Origin: Candidatus Heimdallarchaeota archaeon LC_3
Lineage (GTDB): Archaea; Asgardarchaeota; Heimdallarchaeia; Hodarchaeales; LC-3
Assembly: GCA_001940645.1 (NCBI GenBank)
Contig: MDVS01000056.1
Coordinates: forward strand, 1-64,000
DNA: 64,000 bases
Direction of reading: 5' to 3'
Positions 43,046-51,097 of the stretch are shown one piece after another; position 1 is the stretch's first letter; each line of letters opens with the position of its first letter. The translations under genes were made by a program, and so were the position numbers. Under the pieces are notes generated by a model. It did no database searches, had not been told where the DNA came from, and saw only the letters and a list, made by a program, of their open reading frames with translations.

Positions 43046-46000
43046 GTGAGGACGATACCGACAATCAATCAGATATTAAAGGACTTCAGAGAGGGATTGA
43101 CTCTTCATGGAAGAAAAAAAGTCTTCGATGAAAAAGTAGAGCTGGAATCTTCATTTGTAAGTGAAAAAGCAAATCCAGAAGAATTTACAAAAAAAAATGT
43201 AATTGAACCTATTTTAAGTAATTTTTCTTTAAAATTAGTCCCAGAACGCCATTTTCGTGGAATATCTTCTCTTCGAAAAGTAGATTACCACGTTACGCAA
43301 GAAAGGACCAACAATAAGTTTTTAATAGAAGCAAAACCAGTCTGTGCAGATTTATTCAAAAAGACGTCTGATGGAGCAGTAAATCAGATTAAAGGTCTAT
43401 TTAGATTAGTAGAAGTTAAAGAGGAATACCTTTTTGGGATAGCTACAGATGGTTTTAGATGGATTTTTATTAGTGAATCGCGAATTCTTTATGATTTAAA
43501 TATTAAAGAGGATTATAAGGAAATTTCAAAATTATTATCTGGAAAAGAGGAAGTTACAATCAGAAGATTTGAGGAGGAAATCAGTAAAAAATTTTATGAT
43601 TGGTATAGAGCTTTGCTTTTTGGTGGATCTCATAAAGACCACGATCAAAAAGTTAGAAGTATACCTGAAGAGGATTCATTAATTAATAATATATTTGGAT
43701 TAAAGAATCAAGATGAAAGAAAAATTGTTGCTCAACTTTCAATGAATAGGTTAATTTTTATTAAATTATTATTAACTAAAGGTCTCATTCCAGATGATAT
43801 TTTCGATTATTTCCTTTCAATGAATGAAGATCTATTAAATATTAAATTAAAACATTTGTTTTTCAGTGTTATGAACAATCCAGAGTCAGAAAGATATGAT
43901 GTAGATAAAAAATTTTCAAAAATTCCTTATTTAAATGGTAGTCTTTTCGATAGATCAGATATTGAATTAAAATACCCTGATTATAGAATCAAAGCAGAAA
44001 TTCTATACGAAATATTAAAATTTCTCAACTCATTCTCATTTTCAGAAACAGAAGATTTCTTAGATAAATCTACTATTGATCCAGAAATTTTAGGATTTAT
44101 ATTTGAACGTTTAATGACATCTGAGGAAAGAAAAGGAACAGGGTCTTATTATACGCCTATAAATATCACAAATTTTATTTCTAAACGTATTATTCACTCT
44201 ATTATAATAAAGAAAGTTAATGATTATCTTTTATCTCTTAATTATGATCAAGAAGAATTTATATCTAATATTGATGAAATATTCAAATTAAATTCTGAAA
44301 TAAAAAATTATATCTTTAGTAAAATTTTGTTCGAATTAAAGATATGTGATAACGCTTGTGGTTCTGGAGCTTTCTTATTAGCGGCTGCTAAAATATTGGT
44401 TGATCTTTATAAAAAATTAAATGATTCTATTGGTCTAAAGAATCCCGAAATCATTTTAAGAAAATTCATCATAAAGAATAATATCTATGGAGTCGATATT
44501 AATCAAAATGCAACTGAAATTACTAAATTACGACTTTGGCTCTGGTTAGTATCAGTTTATGAATTAGGCAAAATTGAACCTTTACCAAATATAGATTTTA
44601 ATATCCGAACTGGTAATAGTCTATTGGGATTCATAAAAATAAAAGATTATTTAACGAAGAAAATCTCATTAATTGATTTTACAGATACAAGTGTAAAATT
44701 ACAACTCAGAGAGATGTCAGATTTAATATCAAAATATAAAGATTCTTCGAGAGCAGAAGCTAGAGAAATGAAAAAATCTATAAAAGAAATAATGAAAGTT
44801 ATATATGATTTCGTAATTAATGATTTTTATTCCAAAAACCTTGCTAAAAAAGAAATCACAAATGATGAATTAAAAGCATATCAGAATATAATTAATCTTT
44901 TTCATTGGGGAATTGAACATTTTGATATTTTTAACAGAAAAGATTCTGGGTTTGATATTATAATCGGGAATCCTCCTTATGGAGCAACATTTACAGATAT
45001 TGAAACCAAAATTATAAAGAAAAATTTTCCTATTTCTAAATCTAACACCAACTCAGCTATTGTTTTTATTGAAAGAAGTATTGATCTATTAAGAGAAAAT
45101 GGTCAATTAGGTTATATCGTTCCTAAATCCTTAGTTTATACGCAAAAATGGAAAAATTGTAGAGATTTCATTAAAGGAGACTTATATTCAATAACAGATG
45201 TTAGTATGGCTTTTCGTGAGGTATTGCTTGAACAAGTTATTATATTAATAAACAAAAACTCGAATGCTGATAGGTATGAGATTAACAATCTTGACGATGA
45301 TTCAAATTTCTTGGTGGATAAAAAATTTATAGAAAAGACTGATTCTATTTTAATTCATTCTATTAAAGAAGATTATGTATTATTCCAAAAAATAAACAAG
45401 AATTGCAATTATTTCTCAGATATATCAATTACAAAGCGTGGAGTAAATTTGCAAAAATTCACTTCAGAAGAAGAAAGTGATTATCCTATTCTCGCGGGAG
45501 CAAATATTGGACGTTATAAATTAAAAAGTGTAAATAGATATTTAAAGGATTTTGACAGAGATAATGAAAAAATAAAGTCAATATTAATCCCCAAGATTAT
45601 TACCCAGCGAATTGTTGCCCATGTTACACGTCCAATGGATCATATTATTATAATGGCAGTTTCGGATGAGGAAGGTGTTTTAACTCTGGATACGGTTGAA
45701 AATACTTTAGTAACATCAGAGAAAACCAATAAAAAGGTTCTTCTTGCTATATTAAATTCTAAATTCGCTTCATGGTATGCATATCGATTTATCTTTGGGA
45801 AAGCTATACGAACAATGGACTTTGATAATTACTATTTCGGAAAATTACCAATACCAAAAGACTTTGATATTAAAAGAACAGAAAAAATAAGTGAATTTGT
45901 TGATAATATGATTACATTAAAAAAATCAGAACAATTAGAAGAAATTAAACGTATCGACCAAGAAATAAATAAAGAAATCTATTTATTATATGGTTTAGGG

Positions 46001-46051
46001 GATAGTGAGATCAATATAATAGAAAAGAGTTATCCAGAAACTCAAATTTAA
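43046..46051 (+). CDS. Type IIG restriction-modification enzyme (Eco57I-like)
   Basis: 1001 residues combining a nuclease and an adenine-N6 methyltransferase in one chain. N-terminal nuclease (about 50-200): RKVDYHV with Asp80, then FLIEAKPV with Glu95 and Lys97. Methyltransferase: GTGSYYTP (about 370), motif I CDNACGSGAFLL with Asp435, motif IV IIGNPPYGATF (Asn642-Pro-Pro-Tyr645). The rest (about 780-1001) is the target recognition domain. It would methylate its own site and cut unmodified DNA. The GTG at 43046 lies inside the ribosome site AGGTGA (43044-43049), so true initiation may be the ATA at 43055; see findings. Nearby are a winged-helix gene and a second nuclease gene (47572). Confidence 0.87.
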   Translation: MRTIPTINQILKDFREGLTLHGRKKVFDEKVELESSFVSEKANPEEFTKKNVIEPILSNFSLKLVPERHFRGISSLRKVDYHVTQERTNNKFLIEAKPVCADLFKKTSDGAVNQIKGLFRLVEVKEEYLFGIATDGFRWIFISESRILYDLNIKEDYKEISKLLSGKEEVTIRRFEEEISKKFYDWYRALLFGGSHKDHDQKVRSIPEEDSLINNIFGLKNQDERKIVAQLSMNRLIFIKLLLTKGLIPDDIFDYFLSMNEDLLNIKLKHLFFSVMNNPESERYDVDKKFSKIPYLNGSLFDRSDIELKYPDYRIKAEILYEILKFLNSFSFSETEDFLDKSTIDPEILGFIFERLMTSEERKGTGSYYTPINITNFISKRIIHSIIIKKVNDYLLSLNYDQEEFISNIDEIFKLNSEIKNYIFSKILFELKICDNACGSGAFLLAAAKILVDLYKKLNDSIGLKNPEIILRKFIIKNNIYGVDINQNATEITKLRLWLWLVSVYELGKIEPLPNIDFNIRTGNSLLGFIKIKDYLTKKISLIDFTDTSVKLQLREMSDLISKYKDSSRAEAREMKKSIKEIMKVIYDFVINDFYSKNLAKKEITNDELKAYQNIINLFHWGIEHFDIFNRKDSGFDIIIGNPPYGATFTDIETKIIKKNFPISKSNTNSAIVFIERSIDLLRENGQLGYIVPKSLVYTQKWKNCRDFIKGDLYSITDVSMAFREVLLEQVIILINKNSNADRYEINNLDDDSNFLVDKKFIEKTDSILIHSIKEDYVLFQKINKNCNYFSDISITKRGVNLQKFTSEEESDYPILAGANIGRYKLKSVNRYLKDFDRDNEKIKSILIPKIITQRIVAHVTRPMDHIIIMAVSDEEGVLTLDTVENTLVTSEKTNKKVLLAILNSKFASWYAYRFIFGKAIRTMDFDNYYFGKLPIPKDFDIKRTEKISEFVDNMITLKKSEQLEEIKRIDQEINKEIYLLYGLGDSEINIIEKSYPETQI

Positions 46052-46148
46052 TGGATATATCAAATAACTCATTTATTCTGCAACTATACTTTAAATTAAT
46101 TGTAATAAGGATGATTTATATTGTGAAAATGATAAATAAAACAATAAT

Positions 46149-46177
46149 GTTGTAAACACACAAAAACGTTGTAAACA
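46149..46177. promoter_or_regulatory. Direct repeat GTTGTAAACA, twice, 19 bases apart
   Basis: GTTGTAAACA occurs at 46149 and 46168, nearly two helix turns apart, in the gap upstream of the gene at 46385. It is a candidate operator. The rest of 46052-46384 is AT-rich with no gene. Confidence 0.35.
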
Positions 46178-46384
46178 AAAATTTATAACTTTTTAAATTA
46201 GACCTCTTGTGATGAGGGTAATTTTAAGAGTTTTTTAACAAAAGTTAAGGTATAACGGTTATATTTGATCATAAATAAGCTCTATGATAAGGTTACTTTC
46301 TTTGATAAATATAATATCGAATTTTAGCTAAAAGATTATAAAGATTAATCAATACAATTTACAAAATACTTTTAGGTCTTAAAA

Positions 46385-46894
46385 GTGCAAAATGATGTAT
46401 TAGATCTACTGAATTCAAATAAAAAGAAATTAGAAGAATTATTACAAGAAGATGAAGACTGGGAATATTTTTTTGATGATTTGATAGAATTATTAAATAA
46501 TATAGAAATAATTATTGACAATCTGGACAATAGAATCAAGAAGAATTATAAAATTCCTCCAATACACCCTGATCTAAATTATGATGTTTGGAAAAAGTTT
46601 TATGGGAAAAAACAAAATGAACCGAATAATAATTTTAATAAAATAACCAATAAATTATTGGTTTTGACTAATAAATTATTAATTGAAGTTAAATTACAAC
46701 TATCTTCTCATACTATCATTAATAAAAAGACGAAATCTAATTTAGATACTTCTTTTTCAAAATTCGGATTGACTTTTCCAATAAAAATAAAAGAAAACCC
46801 TAAAGAAGCTTTTACACAAGGATTAATCTGGGGATTTGGTGCAACAATTATTTCAATAATACTTTTAGCAATACCAGTTATTTTATCAAAGTAA
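46385..46894 (+). CDS. Coiled-coil protein with C-terminal membrane helix
   Basis: 169 residues from GTG 46385, with AGGTCTTAAAA upstream. The soluble part is helical and acidic (KKLEELLQEDEDWEYFFDDL), then carries a Pro-rich turn (KIPPIHPDLNYDVWKKF). A single helix ends it (GATIISIILLAIPVIL). The layout resembles the coiled-coil/anchor protein at 37159. It is downstream of the type IIG gene by 330 bases. Not recognised. Confidence 0.5.
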   Translation: MQNDVLDLLNSNKKKLEELLQEDEDWEYFFDDLIELLNNIEIIIDNLDNRIKKNYKIPPIHPDLNYDVWKKFYGKKQNEPNNNFNKITNKLLVLTNKLLIEVKLQLSSHTIINKKTKSNLDTSFSKFGLTFPIKIKENPKEAFTQGLIWGFGATIISIILLAIPVILSK

Positions 46895-46911
46895 ATATCA
46901 CTTTAAAACAA

Positions 46912-47012
46912 TTTTACGGGGTATCCTTGAGGATCATATGAAAAGGAAAACACCAATTCATCCTCTTTTATTAATTTTCGGGGCATCCGTTAAGTATCAT
47001 ATGAAAAGGAAA
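46912..47012. repeat. Two copies of a ~39-bp direct repeat
   Basis: The words TTTTACGGGGTATCC and GATCATATGAAAAGGAAAA at 46912-46950 recur as TTTTCGGGGCATCC and TATCATATGAAAAGGAAAA at about 46975-47012. The copies are 62 bases apart and not coding in an obvious way. An ATG with AAAAGGAAAA follows in each copy, so they may be duplicated leaders. Confidence 0.5.
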
Positions 47013-47116
47013 AAATATTTTTTGTTTCGTTAGTACAGGCCGACTCAGATCACTGTCTTTCAATATTTGATAGTTTCTTAGGTGCTCACGATGTAATAGC
47101 AAAAGATTTACAGAAA

Positions 47117-47524
47117 ATGTGGGCTAATGGTAGGACTAACGTAGGAAGTGTTGTAAGTGGTTTAAAAGATGCGAAAATTATCTTTCTTCATTACGAAGGC
47201 TTTCTTAATATTGTTTTTGATGTAATCACTTTTAATTATTGTGAGGAATTAAAAATACGTGATTTAGAAAAAGTATATCGATTAGTTTGTTATGCAGATG
47301 AGGCTGAATATATTTTCTTGTTTATCAATAATTCCAAAATAAGAAACGTCCCTAAAAAGCAAACTAAGATTAATATTCTATTTAAAAAGAAGACGATAAT
47401 GAATATTCCATTATCCAAAATTTCTATATCTCTAAAAAGAAAAGCAAAAAAATTTCATTCAGCATGTAATAGAATAGAGGAAACTAAGCCAAATTTGAAT
47501 ACCGCAATAAGCAATAAGCAATGA
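47117..47524 (+). CDS. Hypothetical protein, probably lacking its true N-terminus
   Basis: 135 residues from ATG 47117. The frame is open further back to about 47010 and reads protein-like (VQADSDHCLSIFDSFLGAHD, VIAKDLQK) but without a canonical start, so the gene may start upstream or have lost its 5' end at the direct repeats. The protein is basic at its end (KISISLKRKAKKFHSACNRI). Not recognised. Confidence 0.42.
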   Translation: MWANGRTNVGSVVSGLKDAKIIFLHYEGFLNIVFDVITFNYCEELKIRDLEKVYRLVCYADEAEYIFLFINNSKIRNVPKKQTKINILFKKKTIMNIPLSKISISLKRKAKKFHSACNRIEETKPNLNTAISNKQ

Positions 47525-47571
47525 GAATTACAAATAACAAGGATGTCCAAAATGTACCTTTTGGGTTTGAT

Positions 47572-48336
47572 TTAACTTGGAAACAGTTTTTTAAATAGAT
47601 CAGGTCTAGATTTCTCGATTTTATCAATGTAAGAATTTGTGTAAAATATATCGGGATCAAATTTCTGTGGTCTATTTTTAATGACAAATTTTGGATCAAC
47701 TTTATCGTCTGAATCGAATAACACTAATCCAATACCGAATATTAAACATAATGAATCAATTCTTTCAAGTTCATCTATTGAAGAACTAATTGGGATTACT
47801 AGATAAACTTTATGAGAGAATAACCTGTAAGCACATGCTTGTCCAAATGCTTTGATTAATTCTGAAGGGTTTAACTTAATTTCAGCAGAAATAATTTCAG
47901 TCGGAATTTTTAAAACATCTCTCGTGCCAGTCTTTCTAACTCCTATAACATCGGGAGTTCCCCATTTATCTTTGAAAACACTTCCTCCGAGGGGCATTGC
48001 TTCTGTTGCTTCAAGTGTCTCCTCCACAATGAATTTTGAAAAAGGCTCATAAAAATCATCTTCCTTCAATTTTGTTTGTAAAATTAATGGTATTTCTTCG
48101 TCTTGGTATTTAATTAATTTAAACAGCCCCTTTTCAGGTTTGATCACCTTATTTGGAAATCTAACATCAAGATTCCAAATTCCTCCTTTAATTGTTTTTA
48201 TCTTTATATCGGGGAATATTAAAGCTAATTCATTTGCTAATTCAGAGAAACGTATACCCTCTTTGTTCTTTTCAAGAATTTCTAAGGATTTTTTTCTAAT
48301 TTTACTATGTTTACTTTCATGAAACTCTTCGGACAT
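47572..48336 (-). CDS. Winged-helix plus PD-(D/E)XK nuclease-like protein
   Basis: 254 residues. N-terminal winged helix (about 10-75): KSLEILEKNKEGIRFSELAN to KGLFKLIKY. C-terminal nuclease-like domain: GTPDVIGVRK with Pro128-Asp129, then ISAEIKLN with Glu152-x-Lys154, then the helix AFGQACAYRLFSHKVYLVIP with Gln166. This combination suggests a DNA-binding nuclease, possibly a defence enzyme, or one tied to the type IIG system 1.5 kb away. The start is ATG 48336. Two palindromic octamers lie about 100 bases upstream. The catalytic set is complete. Confidence 0.68.
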   Translation of the reverse strand: MSEEFHESKHSKIRKKSLEILEKNKEGIRFSELANELALIFPDIKIKTIKGGIWNLDVRFPNKVIKPEKGLFKLIKYQDEEIPLILQTKLKEDDFYEPFSKFIVEETLEATEAMPLGGSVFKDKWGTPDVIGVRKTGTRDVLKIPTEIISAEIKLNPSELIKAFGQACAYRLFSHKVYLVIPISSSIDELERIDSLCLIFGIGLVLFDSDDKVDPKFVIKNRPQKFDPDIFYTNSYIDKIEKSRPDLFKKLFPS

Positions 48337-48436
48337 CTATTAAACCTAACCAGATATGTTGTAGTTATATCTAATGCCTCTTTTTATCGAACAACATTAT
48401 CAATTTTATTATAAATGTATATTATGACAATTATTT

Positions 48437-48460
48437 GTTATAACCAATATCTGTTATAAC
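48437..48460. promoter_or_regulatory. Paired palindromes GTTATAAC upstream of the nuclease gene
   Basis: The palindrome GTTATAAC occurs at 48437 and 48453, 16 bases apart (TGTTATAAC in both), about 105 bases before the start of the leftward nuclease gene. It is a likely regulator-binding pair, perhaps for that gene's own winged helix. Confidence 0.4.
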
Positions 48461-48565
48461 GCGATATAAATGAATCTATTATTCAAGCTATTTTTGCCTT
48501 ATTATTTGACGTTTTTTGTTATCAAATTCATAAAAAAATATGATATTTATGCATTTTTTTGATAA

Positions 48566-48809
48566 TTATACCCAAATCAAAAGCGTTTTGGCATTTAAGA
48601 GACCATCGATACAACAAATAAATTTCCTAGAAACATTTTCTCTTACAAAAGTTAAATCGTTACTACTATGGAATTTATTTGTCATACCAACATAGAATAA
48701 ATTGTTTTCTCTCAATATCAAACCATCTTTTCTTTCTAATAATTTACTTAGTAAAGAAACAATTTCATTGACTGACAGAAAAACTTTTTTCTAATACAAA
48801 ATCAACCAT
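48566..48809 (-). pseudogene. Small gene frameshifted in an A run
   Basis: AGAGG precedes ATG 48809, which opens MVDFVLEKS. One base fewer in the six-A run gives the continuation VFLSVNEIVSLLSKLLERKD to ERKDGLILRENNLFYVGMTN and the stop at 48566, about 80 residues. The encoded protein is not recognised. Between 48337 and 48991 no intact gene remains. Confidence 0.45.
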
Positions 48810-48991
48810 CCTCTTATAATAATTGTGGAGTTTGGAGTTTGAATGCATTTCTTTGTATGCTTGAATTGTTTTATCTCATGGTTAGAGTTGAATCTATTTC
48901 AAATATATATATAAAATGATAATGGGATTTGTAGAGTTAATTTTAGAAATATTAAATTTGAAAGTGATTATCCATTACAATTTACTTTTTT

Positions 48992-49990
48992 TTACTTTTT
49001 CCTCCTCTTTAAAAGCAATAATGTTAACGCAGATAGCATAAATAATAAGTCAAAACCATAAGTGGTTGTTGGTTCTGTGATTTCTCCAAAATCCGCTTTT
49101 CCTAATATGTAATAGCCTTCAATATCAATAGGATCACCACCATCAAACAATCCTGGATTTTCTATTATTATTTTGAATGGGCCTATCCTTTTTGCATTAA
49201 AACTGTATGTATATTCTGAACTGATACCTTTTTCTACTTTTACGGATTTATCTTCATAGAAAAATTCAACATCAACTTCTGAGGCACTTACAGTAAAATA
49301 GATAGTGATTTTTTCTCCATTAATTAAATTTACAGTCTTTTCAAATTTTTCTTTATCTTCGATTCTAGTTGAAAAACTCACAGCTCCTACAGGATAGTTG
49401 ATATTGTTGTATGTGGTCGTTGTTTGTGGTGTTGATGAATCATAAGTTACCGTTAATGTTGGTGGGTTTAGCCAATTGTTCCGACCATCAAAAGTTATCC
49501 ACCAAATATTTTCAGTAAAAGTTTGCAATGCTAAGAAATAATCACCATTACCAGCTACAGAATGACCAACAAACGTAAAAGCCCAGACACTATCAGCAGT
49601 AATCAATCCACTGCTGACTCCCTTATCAAATGATGGAGAATTTGTTCCTGTTAAAGTATTTTCATCAAAACTGGTAGTTTCAAATACCTCCATTTGTACA
49701 CTTGCGTCATCTGAAGGCATAGTTTTAACACTGATTTCCAATTTAGCATCTGTTATAACGGCATCAGAAGGTAAATCAGTAATTGTAAAACCCAAGTAGA
49801 TAACATACCAATTATTAATACTAAATCCAAGTTTCAGGTCATCTGCACTTGCAAAGTTTTTATCTGGGTCTTAAAAATCTACATATCCATCTTTGTTTGC
49901 AGTAAATCTATCAGTAGTTGAATCTGCTGACACAGGCATACTCATTAAGACTATTATTGAGAGAAATCCAATTGCTATTCTTTTTTTCAT
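48992..49990 (-). pseudogene. DNRLRE-like surface protein with an in-frame TAA at codon 40
   Basis: ATG 49990 starts a signal peptide (KKRIAIGFLSIIVLMSMPVS) and the beginning of a DNRLRE-like carbohydrate-binding domain (TANKDGYVDF), then TAA at 49871-49873, then DPDKNFASADDLKLGFSINN in the same frame. The reading runs on unbroken to the C-terminal anchor (FDLLFMLSALTLLLL plus KRRKK). The 267-residue piece from TTG 49795 would have no signal peptide. So this is an exported, anchored protein interrupted by a single stop. The middle part is a beta-sandwich (FEKTVNLINGEKITIYFTVS). Confidence 0.68.
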
Positions 49991-50320
49991 ATGTTTTTCC
50001 TTCTTTTCATTATTGTATTATAGGCTAGATCTCAATCCAATGAAAATTCTAAAACCTAGACTTCCCCGTGAGGATTTTATTGTTAATATTATTGCTGATA
50101 ATAATCATGTTTCCATAACACGATTATTTATTATTATCGAAATCGAAATCTCTTGATTCTACCGAGATTATATATATGTTTTTATTAGTTTCAAATTTCA
50201 ATTTCGAATCTAGAATAGTGTTTTTTCTTTTTTATTCCCTTAATTCAGTCTATTTTCGATAGTAAACTGAAAGTGAAGATTTAAATAGTCTTTACTTATA
50301 GTATTATTCAAATTCTTCTT
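49991..50320. other. Intergenic, divergent promoters
   Basis: 330 bases between the leftward surface gene and the rightward operon at 50332. Nothing coding was seen. Confidence 0.35.
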
Positions 50321-50331
50321 GGTGATTAATT

Positions 50332-50643
50332 ATATCAGACAAATTAGATGATTCGCGACAGGTTACAGCATTGAAATTCCTTAACCATCTTGGAAAAAAA
50401 CTGGTAATTCCTGAAAAAGCTTTAGTATCTATAAGTGAAATCGTAGAGGAAATTTGTTATATTAAACCTGCTAACATTCAAGAAATTATTTGTGCTGCAT
50501 TTTTTCTAGCGAATAGGACTGCTAATATTTGCTTTAATCTAGAGAAATTATACCAGTATTTGCAGGAAAAGAATGTGAAATACAATAAAGACCGAATTGA
50601 CTATGTGACTTCTCTGTTTTTCGTCTTTAACAAAAATTATTAG
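50332..50643 (+). CDS. Operon gene A: helical protein, possibly cyclin-like, apparent ATA start
   Basis: GGTGAT at 50321 is followed five bases on by ATA 50332, in frame with the body. The first usual start is TTG 50371, without a ribosome site. From ATA the chain is 103 residues: SDKLDDSRQVTALKFLNHLG, then KKLVIPEKALVSISEIVEEI, then QEIICAAFFLANRTANICFN. The helix order and the AAFFLANR segment recall a cyclin-type repeat as in TFB, but this is a weak resemblance. The stop shares one base with the next start (TAGTG). It is the first of four coupled ORFs. Confidence 0.52.
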   Translation: MSDKLDDSRQVTALKFLNHLGKKLVIPEKALVSISEIVEEICYIKPANIQEIICAAFFLANRTANICFNLEKLYQYLQEKNVKYNKDRIDYVTSLFFVFNKNY

Positions 50644-50990
50644 TGATTAGCTTGGCCCATGAAGAATTAGTGGATAAAATAATTAAGATTTTAGCAGTAA
50701 TGACTGAAATCACTGATAATTCTGACATATTTACTATAAAACATGCTAAAAAAATTATCAGCGAATTTAGTGGAGATCCTGCCCTTTTGACCTTTAGACG
50801 GACTAAGAGCAATCTCTACATCATTTATAATAAACAGAAACTCGCACGGGTAAAAAAGTCCAGATCTTTTAGTATTCCAACGGAATTGAAATATCAATTT
50901 GCTGAATCAATAGTAAAAAATGAGATTAGTAATCTTTGTAGTTATGAGACCCTTCTACCCTATTTAAAAGACTACCAAACATTAGTATAG
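50643..50990 (+). CDS. Operon gene B: small basic protein of unknown function
   Basis: 115 residues from GTG 50643, overlapping the previous stop by one base. It is helical at the start (HEELVDKIIKILAVMTEITD) and then basic with a strand-like region (TKSNLYIIYNKQKLARVKKS). No family recognised. It could form a pair with gene A, as two halves of a larger fold. Confidence 0.52.
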   Translation: MISLAHEELVDKIIKILAVMTEITDNSDIFTIKHAKKIISEFSGDPALLTFRRTKSNLYIIYNKQKLARVKKSRSFSIPTELKYQFAESIVKNEISNLCSYETLLPYLKDYQTLV

Positions 50991-50998
50991 GTGATGCA

Positions 50999-51097
50999 AT
51001 AAATCAAAATACTCAAACAATTGAATTAACAACTAATCTTGATCAAGAAAGAATAAGATTTGTATTAAACATCCTCTCTGGAGATAGCAACTCGTGA
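50999..51097 (+). CDS. Operon gene C: 32-residue ORF with ATA start
   Basis: GGTGAT ends three bases before ATA 50999, an ideal spacing for this ribosome site. The frame reads NQNTQTIELTTNLDQERIRF and ends at TGA 51095, which overlaps the GTG start of gene D (GTGA). There is no other start codon in the frame. It may be a coupling leader peptide or a small subunit. Confidence 0.4.
   Translation: MNQNTQTIELTTNLDQERIRFVLNILSGDSNS

Noticed and set aside
49893..50156. Rightward ORF of 87 codons
   Set aside because: Opposite the signal peptide of the DNRLRE-like gene; hydrophobic by mirror codons.
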